From Candidatus Iainarchaeum sp. (lineage in GTDB: Archaea; Iainarchaeota; Iainarchaeia; Iainarchaeales; 1-14-0-10-31-34): a DNA stretch of 55,520 nt. Under the pieces are notes generated by a model. It was given only the letters and a program-made list of their open reading frames with translations. It ran no database searches and was not told the origin of the DNA. The stretch spans positions 1-55,520 of the forward strand of contig JAFCDN010000006.1 of NCBI GenBank assembly GCA_017609625.1. Direction: 5' to 3'. Position numbers and translations under genes: made by a program. How positions within the stretch are numbered: the first letter of the stretch is position 1; every line of letters starts with the position of its first letter. This document shows, one piece after another, positions 38,058-46,759 of this stretch.

Positions 38058-40895
38058 TCATTTAAACTCAAAGTAGAATTCTCTTTCTAATAATTTCTTT
38101 TTTTCGCCAGTTCCAGAAACTATTTTTGTGTTAGTAGATTTTTCAATTTCTTTTTTAAACTTTTCAAAAAATTTTTTGTCTGAACAGTCAAACTTCATTT
38201 TTACAATATCATTTGGATTGAATTTTTTCTTTTTTCTTTCAGACTGAATCAAACGAGTTAGTTCTGAAAGCTCCCATTGTTCTTTTAGTTTTTCATCGGC
38301 TTCAATTTTCAAATAAACTTTAACTTCTTTTAATTCAGCAGGAGAATACTTTCCGGCAGGCTTTGATTTTGAAACTAAGACTTTTTCTACGTTAACCATT
38401 GAAGCCAAAATTTCTTTTGTGTTTTTAAAAGAAAATTTTTCTGACTCTAAAACAACTTCTTTTAGTTTCCAGCGCAAACGCAGTTTTTCTTTTTCTCTTA
38501 AAGAAAGCACAATCTGAGTGATTTCTTTTATTAGAGAAAACTCTTTTTCCAGTTCTTTGTTTATTAGTTTTTTGTTTGGTTCAGGCAATTGCAATAAGTG
38601 GATTGAAGAAGGCATTTTTGTTTTCTTATAATCTTGATATATGTATTCAGTTAAATGAGGCAGAACCGGAGACATTAGCTTGAGCAGATTTGAAAAGATA
38701 TAGTTCATTGTATTGCTTGCAGCTTTGTCTTTTCTGCTTCTGATTAATTTGATGTAAGTTCTGCTGAACTCTTCCAACACAAAATAAGTAATAGAAGAAA
38801 CAACTTTTGAATATAAATAAGAATCAAAAGCTGAAGTTGATTCTTTAACTAAAGAATTAAATTTAGAGAGAATCCATTTATCCTCTATTTTTAAATCCTT
38901 TAAATCTTTTTCTTCTACTAAAGGATTTTTTTCTAAATAGAGGTTTAAGTAGTTGTAAGAGTTGAAGAACACACTGAAAAACTTGTTTATGTCTTTAAAT
39001 GCATTCCAGTCAAAAACAATGTCTTCTCCTTTAGATAAAGAACAAAAATAATAGCGTAAATAATCCCTATTGTATTTTTCTATTACTTCTTGAGGCTGGA
39101 TTGCATTTCCTTTTGATTTAGACATTTTTTTCTTTCCTAAATCCAAAACCATTCCATGAACCATAATATTTTTGTAGGGAGTTTTATCAAAAGCAATAGT
39201 TGAAGTAATCAACTGAGAGTTCCACCAGCCACGAACTTGTTCTGTTGCTTCAATGTTTAAATCTGCAGGCCAGAATTTTTCAAACAGTTCTTTTTTGTGG
39301 GGATAATTTAATGCAGCCCAGGAACTTACACCTGCATCAAACCATACATCTAATACTTCTTCTACTCTGGAGAATTCTCCTCCGCAGTCACAGGAAAATT
39401 TTATTTTATCTATTTCTGGTTTATGCAAATCAATTTTTTCAGGAACTTTAGCTGATTTTTTTAGTTCTGCAATAGAACCAAAAACTTTTTGCTTTTTGCA
39501 TTTACTGCAAAGCCAGATTGGCAGTGGAGTTCCCCAATACCTTGCACGAGAGATCGGCCAGTCGCTTAAAGATGTAATCCAGTTTTTCATTCTTGCATCC
39601 ATCCAGGATGGAATCCAGTTGTTTTTTTCATTTAATTTCATCATTTGTTTTCTGATTGAAGAGACTCTGAAAAACCATTGTGGAACAGAAATCATAAGCA
39701 AAGGAGTTTTGCATCTCCAGCAAACTGGATAATCATGTGTATAAGGGTGCTTGTAGATTAATGCTTTTGATGTTTCTAAATCTGAAACAATTTCTTCATC
39801 CACTATTCGAGCTTTTTTTCCTGCATATTTTCCTGCTTCTTTTTTCATGTCTCCGTTTAATTCAACCGGAGAAATAATTGGAAGATTGTTTTCTTTTCCT
39901 GCTTCAAAATCTTCTTTTCCATGGCCTGGAGCAGTATGCACTAATCCTGTTCCTTCATCTAAATTAACATAGCGGGAGCTTAACACAACTCTATATCCTT
40001 TGCTCATGTCTGGAAGTTTTAAATGTTTAAATAAAGGATTTTCATATTGCCAGCCGTTAAGTTCTTTTCCTTTCCAGACTTTTTTTTCTGTAAAGCCTGC
40101 TTCAATTGATTCCATCAATCCATGCACTAAATCTTTTGCTATAATCCAGCGGTCTCCGTTGCTTAACTCTATCTCTGAATATTCAAATTCAGGGTGAACC
40201 ATTACTCCAGTGTTTGCAGGCAGAGTCCAGGGAGTTGTAGTCCAGATTATCAAAAAAGTGTTTTTCTTTTCTTTTAATGGAAATTTTACATAAACTGAAT
40301 TGTCTGTCTGCTTAATGTATTCTATTTCATTAAATGAAACTGCAGTTTCACATCTGGGGCAGACATGCACAGAATAATCTCCTAAGTAAAGGAGATTTTT
40401 TTCTTCTGCTTTTTTAAAAGTCCACCAGATTGATTCAATATATTCATTTTTTAGTGTAATATAGGAATCATTCCAGTTCATCCACACGCCTAAATTGTCA
40501 AACTCTTGGTTTTGTTTGTCAATGAATTCTGTTGCATATTTTCTGCATTTTTTTATGAACTTTTCTACTCCGAATTTTTGAATATCCTGCTTGTTTTTTG
40601 TTTTAATTTCTTTTTCTACCTGAAATTCAATCGGAGTTCCATGAGTGTCATATCCCGGCCTGTCAAAAACATTAAATCCTTTCATTCTTTTGTATCTGAT
40701 TGCCACATCTTTCAGAATCTTATTAAGGGCTGTTCCCATGTGGATGTGGCCTGTTGCATAAGGAGGGCCGTCCATAAAGTAAAAATACTTTTTTTGTTTT
40801 TCACTTTCTTTTCTGGCTTTTTCTGGAATTTTTTCTTTAACCCAGTATTCTCTGATTTTTTCTTCTTTTTCTAAAGAAAAACTTTCCAAAACCAT
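38058..40895 (-). CDS. ileS: Isoleucyl-tRNA synthetase
   Basis: DGPPYATGHIHMGTALNKILKD; RPGYDTHGTPIE; KMSKSKGNAIQPQEVI. Confidence 0.92.
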   Translation of the reverse strand: MVLESFSLEKEEKIREYWVKEKIPEKARKESEKQKKYFYFMDGPPYATGHIHMGTALNKILKDVAIRYKRMKGFNVFDRPGYDTHGTPIEFQVEKEIKTKNKQDIQKFGVEKFIKKCRKYATEFIDKQNQEFDNLGVWMNWNDSYITLKNEYIESIWWTFKKAEEKNLLYLGDYSVHVCPRCETAVSFNEIEYIKQTDNSVYVKFPLKEKKNTFLIIWTTTPWTLPANTGVMVHPEFEYSEIELSNGDRWIIAKDLVHGLMESIEAGFTEKKVWKGKELNGWQYENPLFKHLKLPDMSKGYRVVLSSRYVNLDEGTGLVHTAPGHGKEDFEAGKENNLPIISPVELNGDMKKEAGKYAGKKARIVDEEIVSDLETSKALIYKHPYTHDYPVCWRCKTPLLMISVPQWFFRVSSIRKQMMKLNEKNNWIPSWMDARMKNWITSLSDWPISRARYWGTPLPIWLCSKCKKQKVFGSIAELKKSAKVPEKIDLHKPEIDKIKFSCDCGGEFSRVEEVLDVWFDAGVSSWAALNYPHKKELFEKFWPADLNIEATEQVRGWWNSQLITSTIAFDKTPYKNIMVHGMVLDLGKKKMSKSKGNAIQPQEVIEKYNRDYLRYYFCSLSKGEDIVFDWNAFKDINKFFSVFFNSYNYLNLYLEKNPLVEEKDLKDLKIEDKWILSKFNSLVKESTSAFDSYLYSKVVSSITYFVLEEFSRTYIKLIRSRKDKAASNTMNYIFSNLLKLMSPVLPHLTEYIYQDYKKTKMPSSIHLLQLPEPNKKLINKELEKEFSLIKEITQIVLSLREKEKLRLRWKLKEVVLESEKFSFKNTKEILASMVNVEKVLVSKSKPAGKYSPAELKEVKVYLKIEADEKLKEQWELSELTRLIQSERKKKKFNPNDIVKMKFDCSDKKFFEKFKKEIEKSTNTKIVSGTGEKKKLLEREFYFEFK

Positions 40896-40913
40896 TCAAC
40901 CACATTTTTTACA

Positions 40914-40971
40914 CAAACTTTTCGAAGAAAAGTTTGCCTTTTTGATAAAACTTTTTGCGAAAAAGTTTTAT
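40914..40971. repeat. Two consecutive hairpins between ileS and tRNA-Ile
   Basis: CAAACTTTTC-GAA-GAAAAGTTTG (40914-40936) and ATAAAACTTTTT-GCG-AAAAAGTTTTAT (40945-40971). Confidence 0.9.
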
Positions 40972-41045
40972 GGGCACGGGAGGATTTGAACCCCCGACAC
41001 TTGGTGTATAAGACCAATGCTCTAACCAGGCTGAGCTACGTGCCC
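40971..41045 (-). tRNA. tRNA-Ile (anticodon UAU)
   Basis: Minus strand GGGCACG-TA-GCTCAGCCTGGTTAGAGC-A-TTGGT-CTTATAC-ACCAA-GTGTC-GGGGG-TTCAAAT-CCTCC-CGTGCCC-A. Cloverleaf complete, T33 present, anticodon TAT at 34-36, no encoded CCA. Confidence 0.9.
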
Positions 41046-41204
41046 AAAAATCATTGAATACAAGATATAATCCACGAATATTTAAATAGTTAATCAAATC
41101 AAAAAAAGAAGCTGGTCTGGCGTATTTGTTCATCCCTTCTCATAAGCAACAATAAGAAAAGAGGAGAAAATTGTTTTTAAAGTTAATGCAAAAACAAAAG
41201 TTGG

Positions 41205-41675
41205 TTAGGGCCTTATTGATTTCACTGTTCTTTTTTTTGCGTGTGGAAACAAACCATGCTTTTGTTTTGCAGCTCTTACTTTTCTCCATCTTTCTCTTGC
41301 CTTTTCGAAATCAAATCTAGAAATCCCTTTTCTAATTTTTCTAACTTCTATTCTTCCTTCAGCTTTCACGGCTTTGGCTCTCCTCTTATCTCTTGCTTTT
41401 ACAGCTTCTTTTACAGCTCTAGCATACCCCACTAAATCATTGTGTTCTTTTCCAAATCCTTTTGCTGCAGAGTATTCAGGCTTTGCCAGCTCTTTCCTAA
41501 GTTCTGGCACTAATTTTTGTGCTTTATCTAATATTCCATTTAATTCTTCTGCACGTTTAGGAAGATCTTTAGCTGATGGATCTCTTTTAAAGTCTTTGTT
41601 ATATTTTTCAAGAGCATCTGGATAATCTACAAAAATCAGGTTACGCAATATATAAAGAGGCGGGCCTTCAACCAT
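41205..41675 (-). CDS. Basic hypothetical protein
   Basis: K/R-rich ORF, start MVEGPPLYILRN at 41675. Confidence 0.55.
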   Translation of the reverse strand: MVEGPPLYILRNLIFVDYPDALEKYNKDFKRDPSAKDLPKRAEELNGILDKAQKLVPELRKELAKPEYSAAKGFGKEHNDLVGYARAVKEAVKARDKRRAKAVKAEGRIEVRKIRKGISRFDFEKARERWRKVRAAKQKHGLFPHAKKRTVKSIRP

Positions 41676-41722
41676 GTTAATCAATTTATTATTGTCTTTC
41701 TTTTAATAAAAGCTTTTCTGTT

Positions 41723-42349
41723 TTAAATTTGTTCTTTGTGTTCAATATAGTGCATTACCAAATCTGCGCCGGTTTTTAATAACAGAAAGAGAACAAGAAC
41801 TGGCAATGAACCTCCAAGTGCATAAAAAGGCAGCCCAAACATTATTATCAAATGCATTGGAAAGATTCTTGCATAAGGAAAAAACATTACTGTTCCAATA
41901 TTGGATTTTTTCTTTTGCTTGTTTTTGAAATACATAAAAGAAAATAAGTGGTTTAAGAAAAAAATTATTGCCATAAGAAAAATATATCCAAAATCAACAG
42001 GAGAAACGCTTTGAGAGACAAAAGTAAAGACTCCTAAAAAAGCTGCGTAAACTAAATGAAAAATACCATAGTGTATTGCAAAAAAGATTGCAATGACAAA
42101 TTTTATGCCTGTTGTTACAGAAGGCTGTCCTTGTACTCCGCTGATTTTCATTCCTTTGGTTGAAAAATCTTTTAAAGAAAGGATTCTTAAAAAATTAAAA
42201 AAACCTATTATAACGCTTTGGCACCAGTAGCCCCATAAAATAATCATTAAACTCCAGCTGAACACAACTGCAAGAATTATTGTAATCACATTAGAGAGAA
42301 TTAAAACTTTAGCTGAAGAGTCTTTTTGCACTGAAGAAAGTAAATCCAT
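41723..42349 (-). CDS. DUF6498-like multi-pass membrane protein
   Basis: Multiple TM helices; ILWGYWCQSVIIGFFNFLRI ... IFFAIHYGIFHLVYAAFL pattern. Confidence 0.65.
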   Translation of the reverse strand: MDLLSSVQKDSSAKVLILSNVITIILAVVFSWSLMIILWGYWCQSVIIGFFNFLRILSLKDFSTKGMKISGVQGQPSVTTGIKFVIAIFFAIHYGIFHLVYAAFLGVFTFVSQSVSPVDFGYIFLMAIIFFLNHLFSFMYFKNKQKKKSNIGTVMFFPYARIFPMHLIIMFGLPFYALGGSLPVLVLFLLLKTGADLVMHYIEHKEQI

Positions 42350-42402
42350 AGTAACAAAAAGAATAAGATATTATTAAAACCTTTTTTTAGGAAAGTTTTT
42401 GC

Positions 42403-43599
42403 ATGGAAAAACCTGCAATTGAAGGCGGAAAAACTTTAAGAAAAAATTTTCTTGTTTTTGGAAAACCAGAGATTTTAGAAGAAGACATAAACGAAGTTGT
42501 GGATTCTCTTAGAAAAGGCTGGATTAGTTCAGGAGAAAAAGTAGAAAAATTTGAAGAAATGTTCAGAGAATATAATTGCTGTAAAAATGCAATTGCAGTT
42601 AATTCCTGCACTGCAGGATTGTTTCTTTCTTTGAGTCTGCTTGGAGTGAATAAAGGAGATGAAGTGATTACTACTCCAATGACTTTTGCGCCGACAGCAA
42701 ATGTAATTGAACACTTAAAAGCAAAGCCTGTTTTTGTTGACGTGGAAAAAGAAACCGGATTAATTGATGCAGAAAAAATTGAAGAAAAAATTTCAGAGAA
42801 AACAAAATGCATTCTGCCGGTTCATTTATATGGAAGGCCTTGTGAGATGGACAGAATAATGGAAATCTCAAAAGAAAAAAAGCTCGCAGTTTTAGAAGAT
42901 TGTGCTCATGCAATTGAAACAGAATATAAAGGAAAAAAAGTCGGCTGTATCGGAGATTTTGGGGCATTTTCTTTTTATGCAACAAAAAATGTTACTACAG
43001 GAGAAGGAGGAATGATTACAACAAACAATAATGAGCTTGCAGAAAAAACAAAGCTTTTAAGAATGCATGGGCTGGATTCAAGCTGCTGGAAAAAGTTTTC
43101 TTCAGAAGAATTCAAACCAACAGATGTTTTATATGCAGGATATAAATTCAATTTAACTGACCTGCATGCTTCACTTGGAATTCATCAGCTTGGAAGAATT
43201 GAAAAAAATCTAAAAGAAAGGAAAAAGCAGGCAAAAATTTATTTAGAAGAGTTTGAAAAAATAGATGAACTGATTTTAATGAATTATTCAGAGAAAAACA
43301 TCCGGCATGCATTTCATTTGTTTGCTGTTTTGCTTGATTTAGAGAAATTGAATGTTGACAGGAATAAATTTGTGCAGGCAATGAAAAAAGAAAACATCGG
43401 GACCGGAGTCCATTTCACTTCACTGCATTTAACTCAATACTATAAAGAAAAATATGGGTTCAAAAAAGAAGATTATCCTAATTCTGCTTTTATTTCTGAC
43501 AGGACTTTTTCTCTTCCAATCGGTCCTGGACTAAGTGAAGAGGATATAATAGACTGCGTAAATGCAGTGAAAAAAATAATCGGGTTTTATAGAAAGTGA
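42403..43599 (+). CDS. DegT/DnrJ/EryC1/StrS family PLP-dependent aminotransferase
   Basis: VVDSLRKGWISSGEKVEKFEE; DEVITTPMTFAPTANVI; VLEDCAHAIETEYKGKKVGCIGDFGAFSFYATKNVTTGEGG. Confidence 0.9.
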   Translation: MEKPAIEGGKTLRKNFLVFGKPEILEEDINEVVDSLRKGWISSGEKVEKFEEMFREYNCCKNAIAVNSCTAGLFLSLSLLGVNKGDEVITTPMTFAPTANVIEHLKAKPVFVDVEKETGLIDAEKIEEKISEKTKCILPVHLYGRPCEMDRIMEISKEKKLAVLEDCAHAIETEYKGKKVGCIGDFGAFSFYATKNVTTGEGGMITTNNNELAEKTKLLRMHGLDSSCWKKFSSEEFKPTDVLYAGYKFNLTDLHASLGIHQLGRIEKNLKERKKQAKIYLEEFEKIDELILMNYSEKNIRHAFHLFAVLLDLEKLNVDRNKFVQAMKKENIGTGVHFTSLHLTQYYKEKYGFKKEDYPNSAFISDRTFSLPIGPGLSEEDIIDCVNAVKKIIGFYRK

Positions 43600-43665
43600 A
43601 CTTTGAGAAGTTTAAAATAAAAAAAAATAGAAATAGAAAAAAAGGAATAAAGTAGAAGAATTTTA

Positions 43666-44310
43666 TTATTCTTTTTTATCTTCTTCTTTTGATTCTTCAG
43701 CTGGAGCTTCTTCAGTTTTTTCTTCTGCTAACTCTTCAGTTTTTTCTTCTGCTGGAGCTGAATCTTCTGCTGCAGCGTCAGCTGTTTCTTCTGAATCTTC
43801 TGCTGAATCCTGTGAATCATCTGCAGATGAGTCTTCTGAAGCTGAATCTTCTGCTGAAGCTGAATCTTCTGCTGAAGCTGAATCTTCTGCTGAAGCTGAA
43901 TCTCTGTCTCTGTTTCCTCTGTTTCTGTTTCTATCCCTGTCGCCAAATCTTCTTGGCCCTCTTTCAAATTCTTTGTCTGAAACATTGTTGTCAGAGTTTA
44001 TTTCAGAAACTTCTTTTTCTGAATCAGTTAATTCTCCGTATCTTCCGATATTCATTCTTAAGCTGTTTTTGAATAAAGAAGTATAGCCGTTTGCTATTTT
44101 GTAAGATTTTTCTACTTCAACTTTGTCAATCATGTCGTCCCATAAAGTTAACAGGATTGTTCCTGAATCGTCTCCAACTAAAACTTCCGTTACTTTATGG
44201 TTTGAGTTGTCAAGTTTTGAAGTGACTTCTCTTACTTCGTTTTTTTCCAATACTTTTACATTTAATTCAACCCTTTTCTGAAAAGGTCTTAATTCTGTTA
44301 TTTTATTCAT
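43666..44310 (-). CDS. RPA/SSB-like OB-fold protein with RG/RD linker and acidic SASAED-repeat tail
   Basis: VNVKVLEKNEVREV...VTEVLVGDDSGTILLTLWDD...YKIANGYTSLFKNSLRMNIGRYGEL OB-fold; DSASAEDSASAEDSASAED tail. Confidence 0.75.
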   Translation of the reverse strand: MNKITELRPFQKRVELNVKVLEKNEVREVTSKLDNSNHKVTEVLVGDDSGTILLTLWDDMIDKVEVEKSYKIANGYTSLFKNSLRMNIGRYGELTDSEKEVSEINSDNNVSDKEFERGPRRFGDRDRNRNRGNRDRDSASAEDSASAEDSASAEDSASEDSSADDSQDSAEDSEETADAAAEDSAPAEEKTEELAEEKTEEAPAEESKEEDKKE

Positions 44311-44397
44311 TTGTAAATCCTCCGGTTAATCAACGAACAATGCTAAAAAAAAAAGCTTAGAATCCGTTAAGGTATAACAGTATTAACACTTGCAAAA

Positions 44398-44609
44398 AAA
44401 CGTTTAAAAAGCAGACGTTTCATCGCGGTTCCGTCCGCGAGTGACGAGGCACGACATAAAGTCGTGCTGGCACAACCAAAGGTTGTGCGTTTTTTGTTGC
44501 ACCTTTTCTTAAAAGGTGCTGGCAATGCATAAAGCTATAAAAAAATAAAGAAAAAGAAGAGGGATTTATCCCTCGTTTTTTTGCTCAAACTTTTTTCGAA
44601 AAAGTTTGA
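44398..44609 (-). repeat. Composite hairpin array B (intergenic)
   Basis: Inverted repeats TCGCGG-TTCCGT-CCGCGA (44423-44440), GCACGAC-ATAAA-GTCGTGC (44449-44467), GCACAACC-AAA-GGTTGTGC (44470-44488), GCACCTTTT-CTT-AAAAGGTGC (44499-44519), GAGGGAT-TT-ATCCCTC (44559-44574), TCAAACTTTTT-TCG-AAAAAGTTTGA (44585-44609). Confidence 0.9.
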
Positions 44610-44616
44610 AAGGTTT

Positions 44617-45300
44617 CTAAAATCCTTTTCTCAATTCCATTACAAAGTTTTTGATGTCTTTTTTGAAGGACAAGCCAAATGCTATTCCAAAGATTAAAGC
44701 AATTACTACAACCAATACTGTAAAAGCTATTCTAAATGCTTCAACCAGGATTGTAGTGTCAAATCCTACATGAGTTAAAGCCATTACAACAACTAAATAC
44801 ATTACCAGTACTTCTGCTAACACGCCAAAAGTGTCTTTCTTTGGATAGCTGGTTTTGTTGATTGTGTTCCTTACATATCTTGCAAGATAAAATCCAACTG
44901 CAAGCAACAGGATTGCACCTAAAACCAATGGAATCTCATGAACTAAAACGCTCATAAAGTCTGCAAGAACATTTAATGAAAGGAATCCTACTGCCTGAGC
45001 CAAAAAGAGAACTAAAACATACCATTTAACCAATTCTCCTATAAGAGAAGAAAAAGAAACACCGCCAATTGCATGAGGCAATTCGTGTGAATCTAAAAAG
45101 TGGTCAATTTTCAGGTATTTGATTATTTCAATTACAACTCTTTTCAGAACCAAAGCAACTACATATCCAATAAATAACAGGATTAATGCAACTGCGATTC
45201 CTGGAAGTACTGCAACTGTTCCATCATATAATGCTTTAACTGAACCCCAAATTCCTTGTCCAAGTAAACCAAAAAAGTCTACTGCTTCTTCACCAACCAT
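44617..45300 (-). CDS. Mechanosensitive-channel-like conserved-TM-helix membrane protein
   Basis: Multiple TM helices; VLPGIAVALILLFIGYVVALVLKRVVIEIIKYLKID; 'VGFYLARYVRNTI' repeat. Confidence 0.65.
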   Translation of the reverse strand: MVGEEAVDFFGLLGQGIWGSVKALYDGTVAVLPGIAVALILLFIGYVVALVLKRVVIEIIKYLKIDHFLDSHELPHAIGGVSFSSLIGELVKWYVLVLFLAQAVGFLSLNVLADFMSVLVHEIPLVLGAILLLAVGFYLARYVRNTINKTSYPKKDTFGVLAEVLVMYLVVVMALTHVGFDTTILVEAFRIAFTVLVVVIALIFGIAFGLSFKKDIKNFVMELRKGF

Positions 45301-45348
45301 AAATTTATCACCTTTAAAAAATGTATTTTCTTAAATAATCTGTCTTTT

Positions 45349-45882
45349 CTATTTAAAAACGTTATACATTAAATCGCTTGTTTTGGCAAATAAATCCTCC
45401 AAAGAAGAATTATTTTCTATTTTATAGTCAGCCAAAGCAAAAATTTTTTTCATTCCTTTTTTTTCTTCATCTGATTTATCCCTTAAATGAAACTCTTTTT
45501 CTTCCTGCGGATCAATTTCACTTCTTCTTTCAAAACGCTTTTCTTCCGGAGTTTTAATCAGCAAAACTTTTGCCTGCGGGAATTTTTCTTTAATTAATTC
45601 AACTTCTTCTAGAGAACGCGGGCCGACAAAAACAATCTTTTCTTCTTCTCTTACTTTCTCTAAAGTTTTTTTTGCAAGCACATTCATTCCAAACTCTTTT
45701 CTTAATTCATCTCCAAGTAATGCCATGCTCTGCTTTGAAACCTCTTTTCCTTTTTCTTTAAGAATTTCTTCCAGCACAGAAGAAAAAACAAACTTTTTGA
45801 AAGCAAATTTTTCTTCTAGAAAGTCTGCTACAGTGTCTTTTCCTGAGCGGGCTTTTCCTAGGAGAATCAAAACTTGTTTCAT
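45349..45882 (-). CDS. P-loop NTPase (dephospho-CoA kinase/AAA_18-like)
   Basis: MKQVLILLGKARSGKDTVADFLEEKFAFKK. The ORF-track extension to 46365 is antisense to the next gene and implausible. Confidence 0.7.
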   Translation of the reverse strand: MKQVLILLGKARSGKDTVADFLEEKFAFKKFVFSSVLEEILKEKGKEVSKQSMALLGDELRKEFGMNVLAKKTLEKVREEEKIVFVGPRSLEEVELIKEKFPQAKVLLIKTPEEKRFERRSEIDPQEEKEFHLRDKSDEEKKGMKKIFALADYKIENNSSLEDLFAKTSDLMYNVFK

Positions 45883-45961
45883 ACGGAAAGAATGAAAGAA
45901 AAGAAATAAAAAGAAAAAGAAAAGAGTTAAGTTTAATAAAAACCAAAAACACTGTTTTGTT

Positions 45962-46660
45962 ATGTCAAAACCAATTTCCGCTTTAGCAAGAAGACAGTCT
46001 GCAATCAGAGCAGAAGTCCAGCAAAGGTTTGCTGCAGGAAAAAAAAGACATCTTAAAATGCTTGCAAGGAAAATGCAAAATATCAGAGAAAGAAAAATTT
46101 CCCCTGAAGAATATAAAAAATTATGGGAAAAAATAGAACAATTGCAATGCGGGTATATGAAAAATGATGTATATGTAATTGAAACAGATTTAGGCAAAAG
46201 AGAGTTTTCTGTTAAAGAACTCAAAGAAAGATTTAATAGAATTAAAAAATTAAGAACAGTGTGCGAAGATGATATGAGAATGGCTGTATCAGACATGCAA
46301 AGTGAAAGCAAAAGAAAGAATGCAAAAGAAGAGTTTGAAAAAGCAAAAAAACTTTTTAAGCGCACTGATAAAGCTCTTTATAAGGTAATGCAGGAACTGA
46401 TTGTGCAGAAAAAAATTGAAGGAAAAGAACAGCCTAAAACAGAAAAAAAACCTAAAACAAGAGCATCTGTTGAGACATTAGCTCAAATAAGAAAAAGAAT
46501 AATAAGGGAATTAATGGAAAAACCGCCTGCAGGTTTTCCTAAAAATTTTGCCAGGCTTAGCAGGACTTCAAGAGAAAAATTTGTACAAAATCAGCGTGAA
46601 TTATTAACAAAACTAGTTAACGATGAAATAGCAAGGCAAAAATCTGAAAGAAAAAGCTAA
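45962..46660 (+). CDS. Coiled-coil hypothetical protein
   Basis: Long charged helices, no recognised family. Confidence 0.5.
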   Translation: MSKPISALARRQSAIRAEVQQRFAAGKKRHLKMLARKMQNIRERKISPEEYKKLWEKIEQLQCGYMKNDVYVIETDLGKREFSVKELKERFNRIKKLRTVCEDDMRMAVSDMQSESKRKNAKEEFEKAKKLFKRTDKALYKVMQELIVQKKIEGKEQPKTEKKPKTRASVETLAQIRKRIIRELMEKPPAGFPKNFARLSRTSREKFVQNQRELLTKLVNDEIARQKSERKS

Positions 46661-46682
46661 AGTTTAAAAAAAAAGAAAAAAA

Positions 46683-46758
46683 GCAAGACTTTAAGTCTTG
46701 CCAGCTCTATCGAGCGCAGCGAAGATAGTGCTTCGCACTCAACTGCCAAAACAGTTGA
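46683..46758. repeat. Composite hairpin array C (between convergent genes)
   Basis: GCAAGACT-TTA-AGTCTTGC (46683-46701), CTATC...GATAG (46707-46728), AGTGC-TTC-GCACT (46727-46739), TCAACTG-CCAAAA-CAGTTGA (46739-46758). Confidence 0.85.
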
Positions 46759-46759
46759 A

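Noticed and set aside
40909-41133. 74-aa minus-strand ORF
   Set aside because: Lies over the tRNA and flanking hairpins; the peptide 'ARSSAWLEHWSYTPSVGGSNPPVPI' is a typical false translation of a tRNA.
43689-44072. 127-aa Leu-rich plus-strand ORF
   Set aside because: Antisense artefact of the SASAED repeat in the SSB-like gene.
44559-44580. Plus-strand intrinsic terminator GAGGGATTTATCCCTC + T-run
   Set aside because: Both flanking genes are on the minus strand, so no plus-strand transcript is evident to terminate; kept only as part of array B.
45883-46365. N-terminal extension of the P-loop NTPase ORF
   Set aside because: Overlaps the divergent CDS 45962..46660 antisense and has antisense-like composition; the start at 45882 fits the Walker A position.
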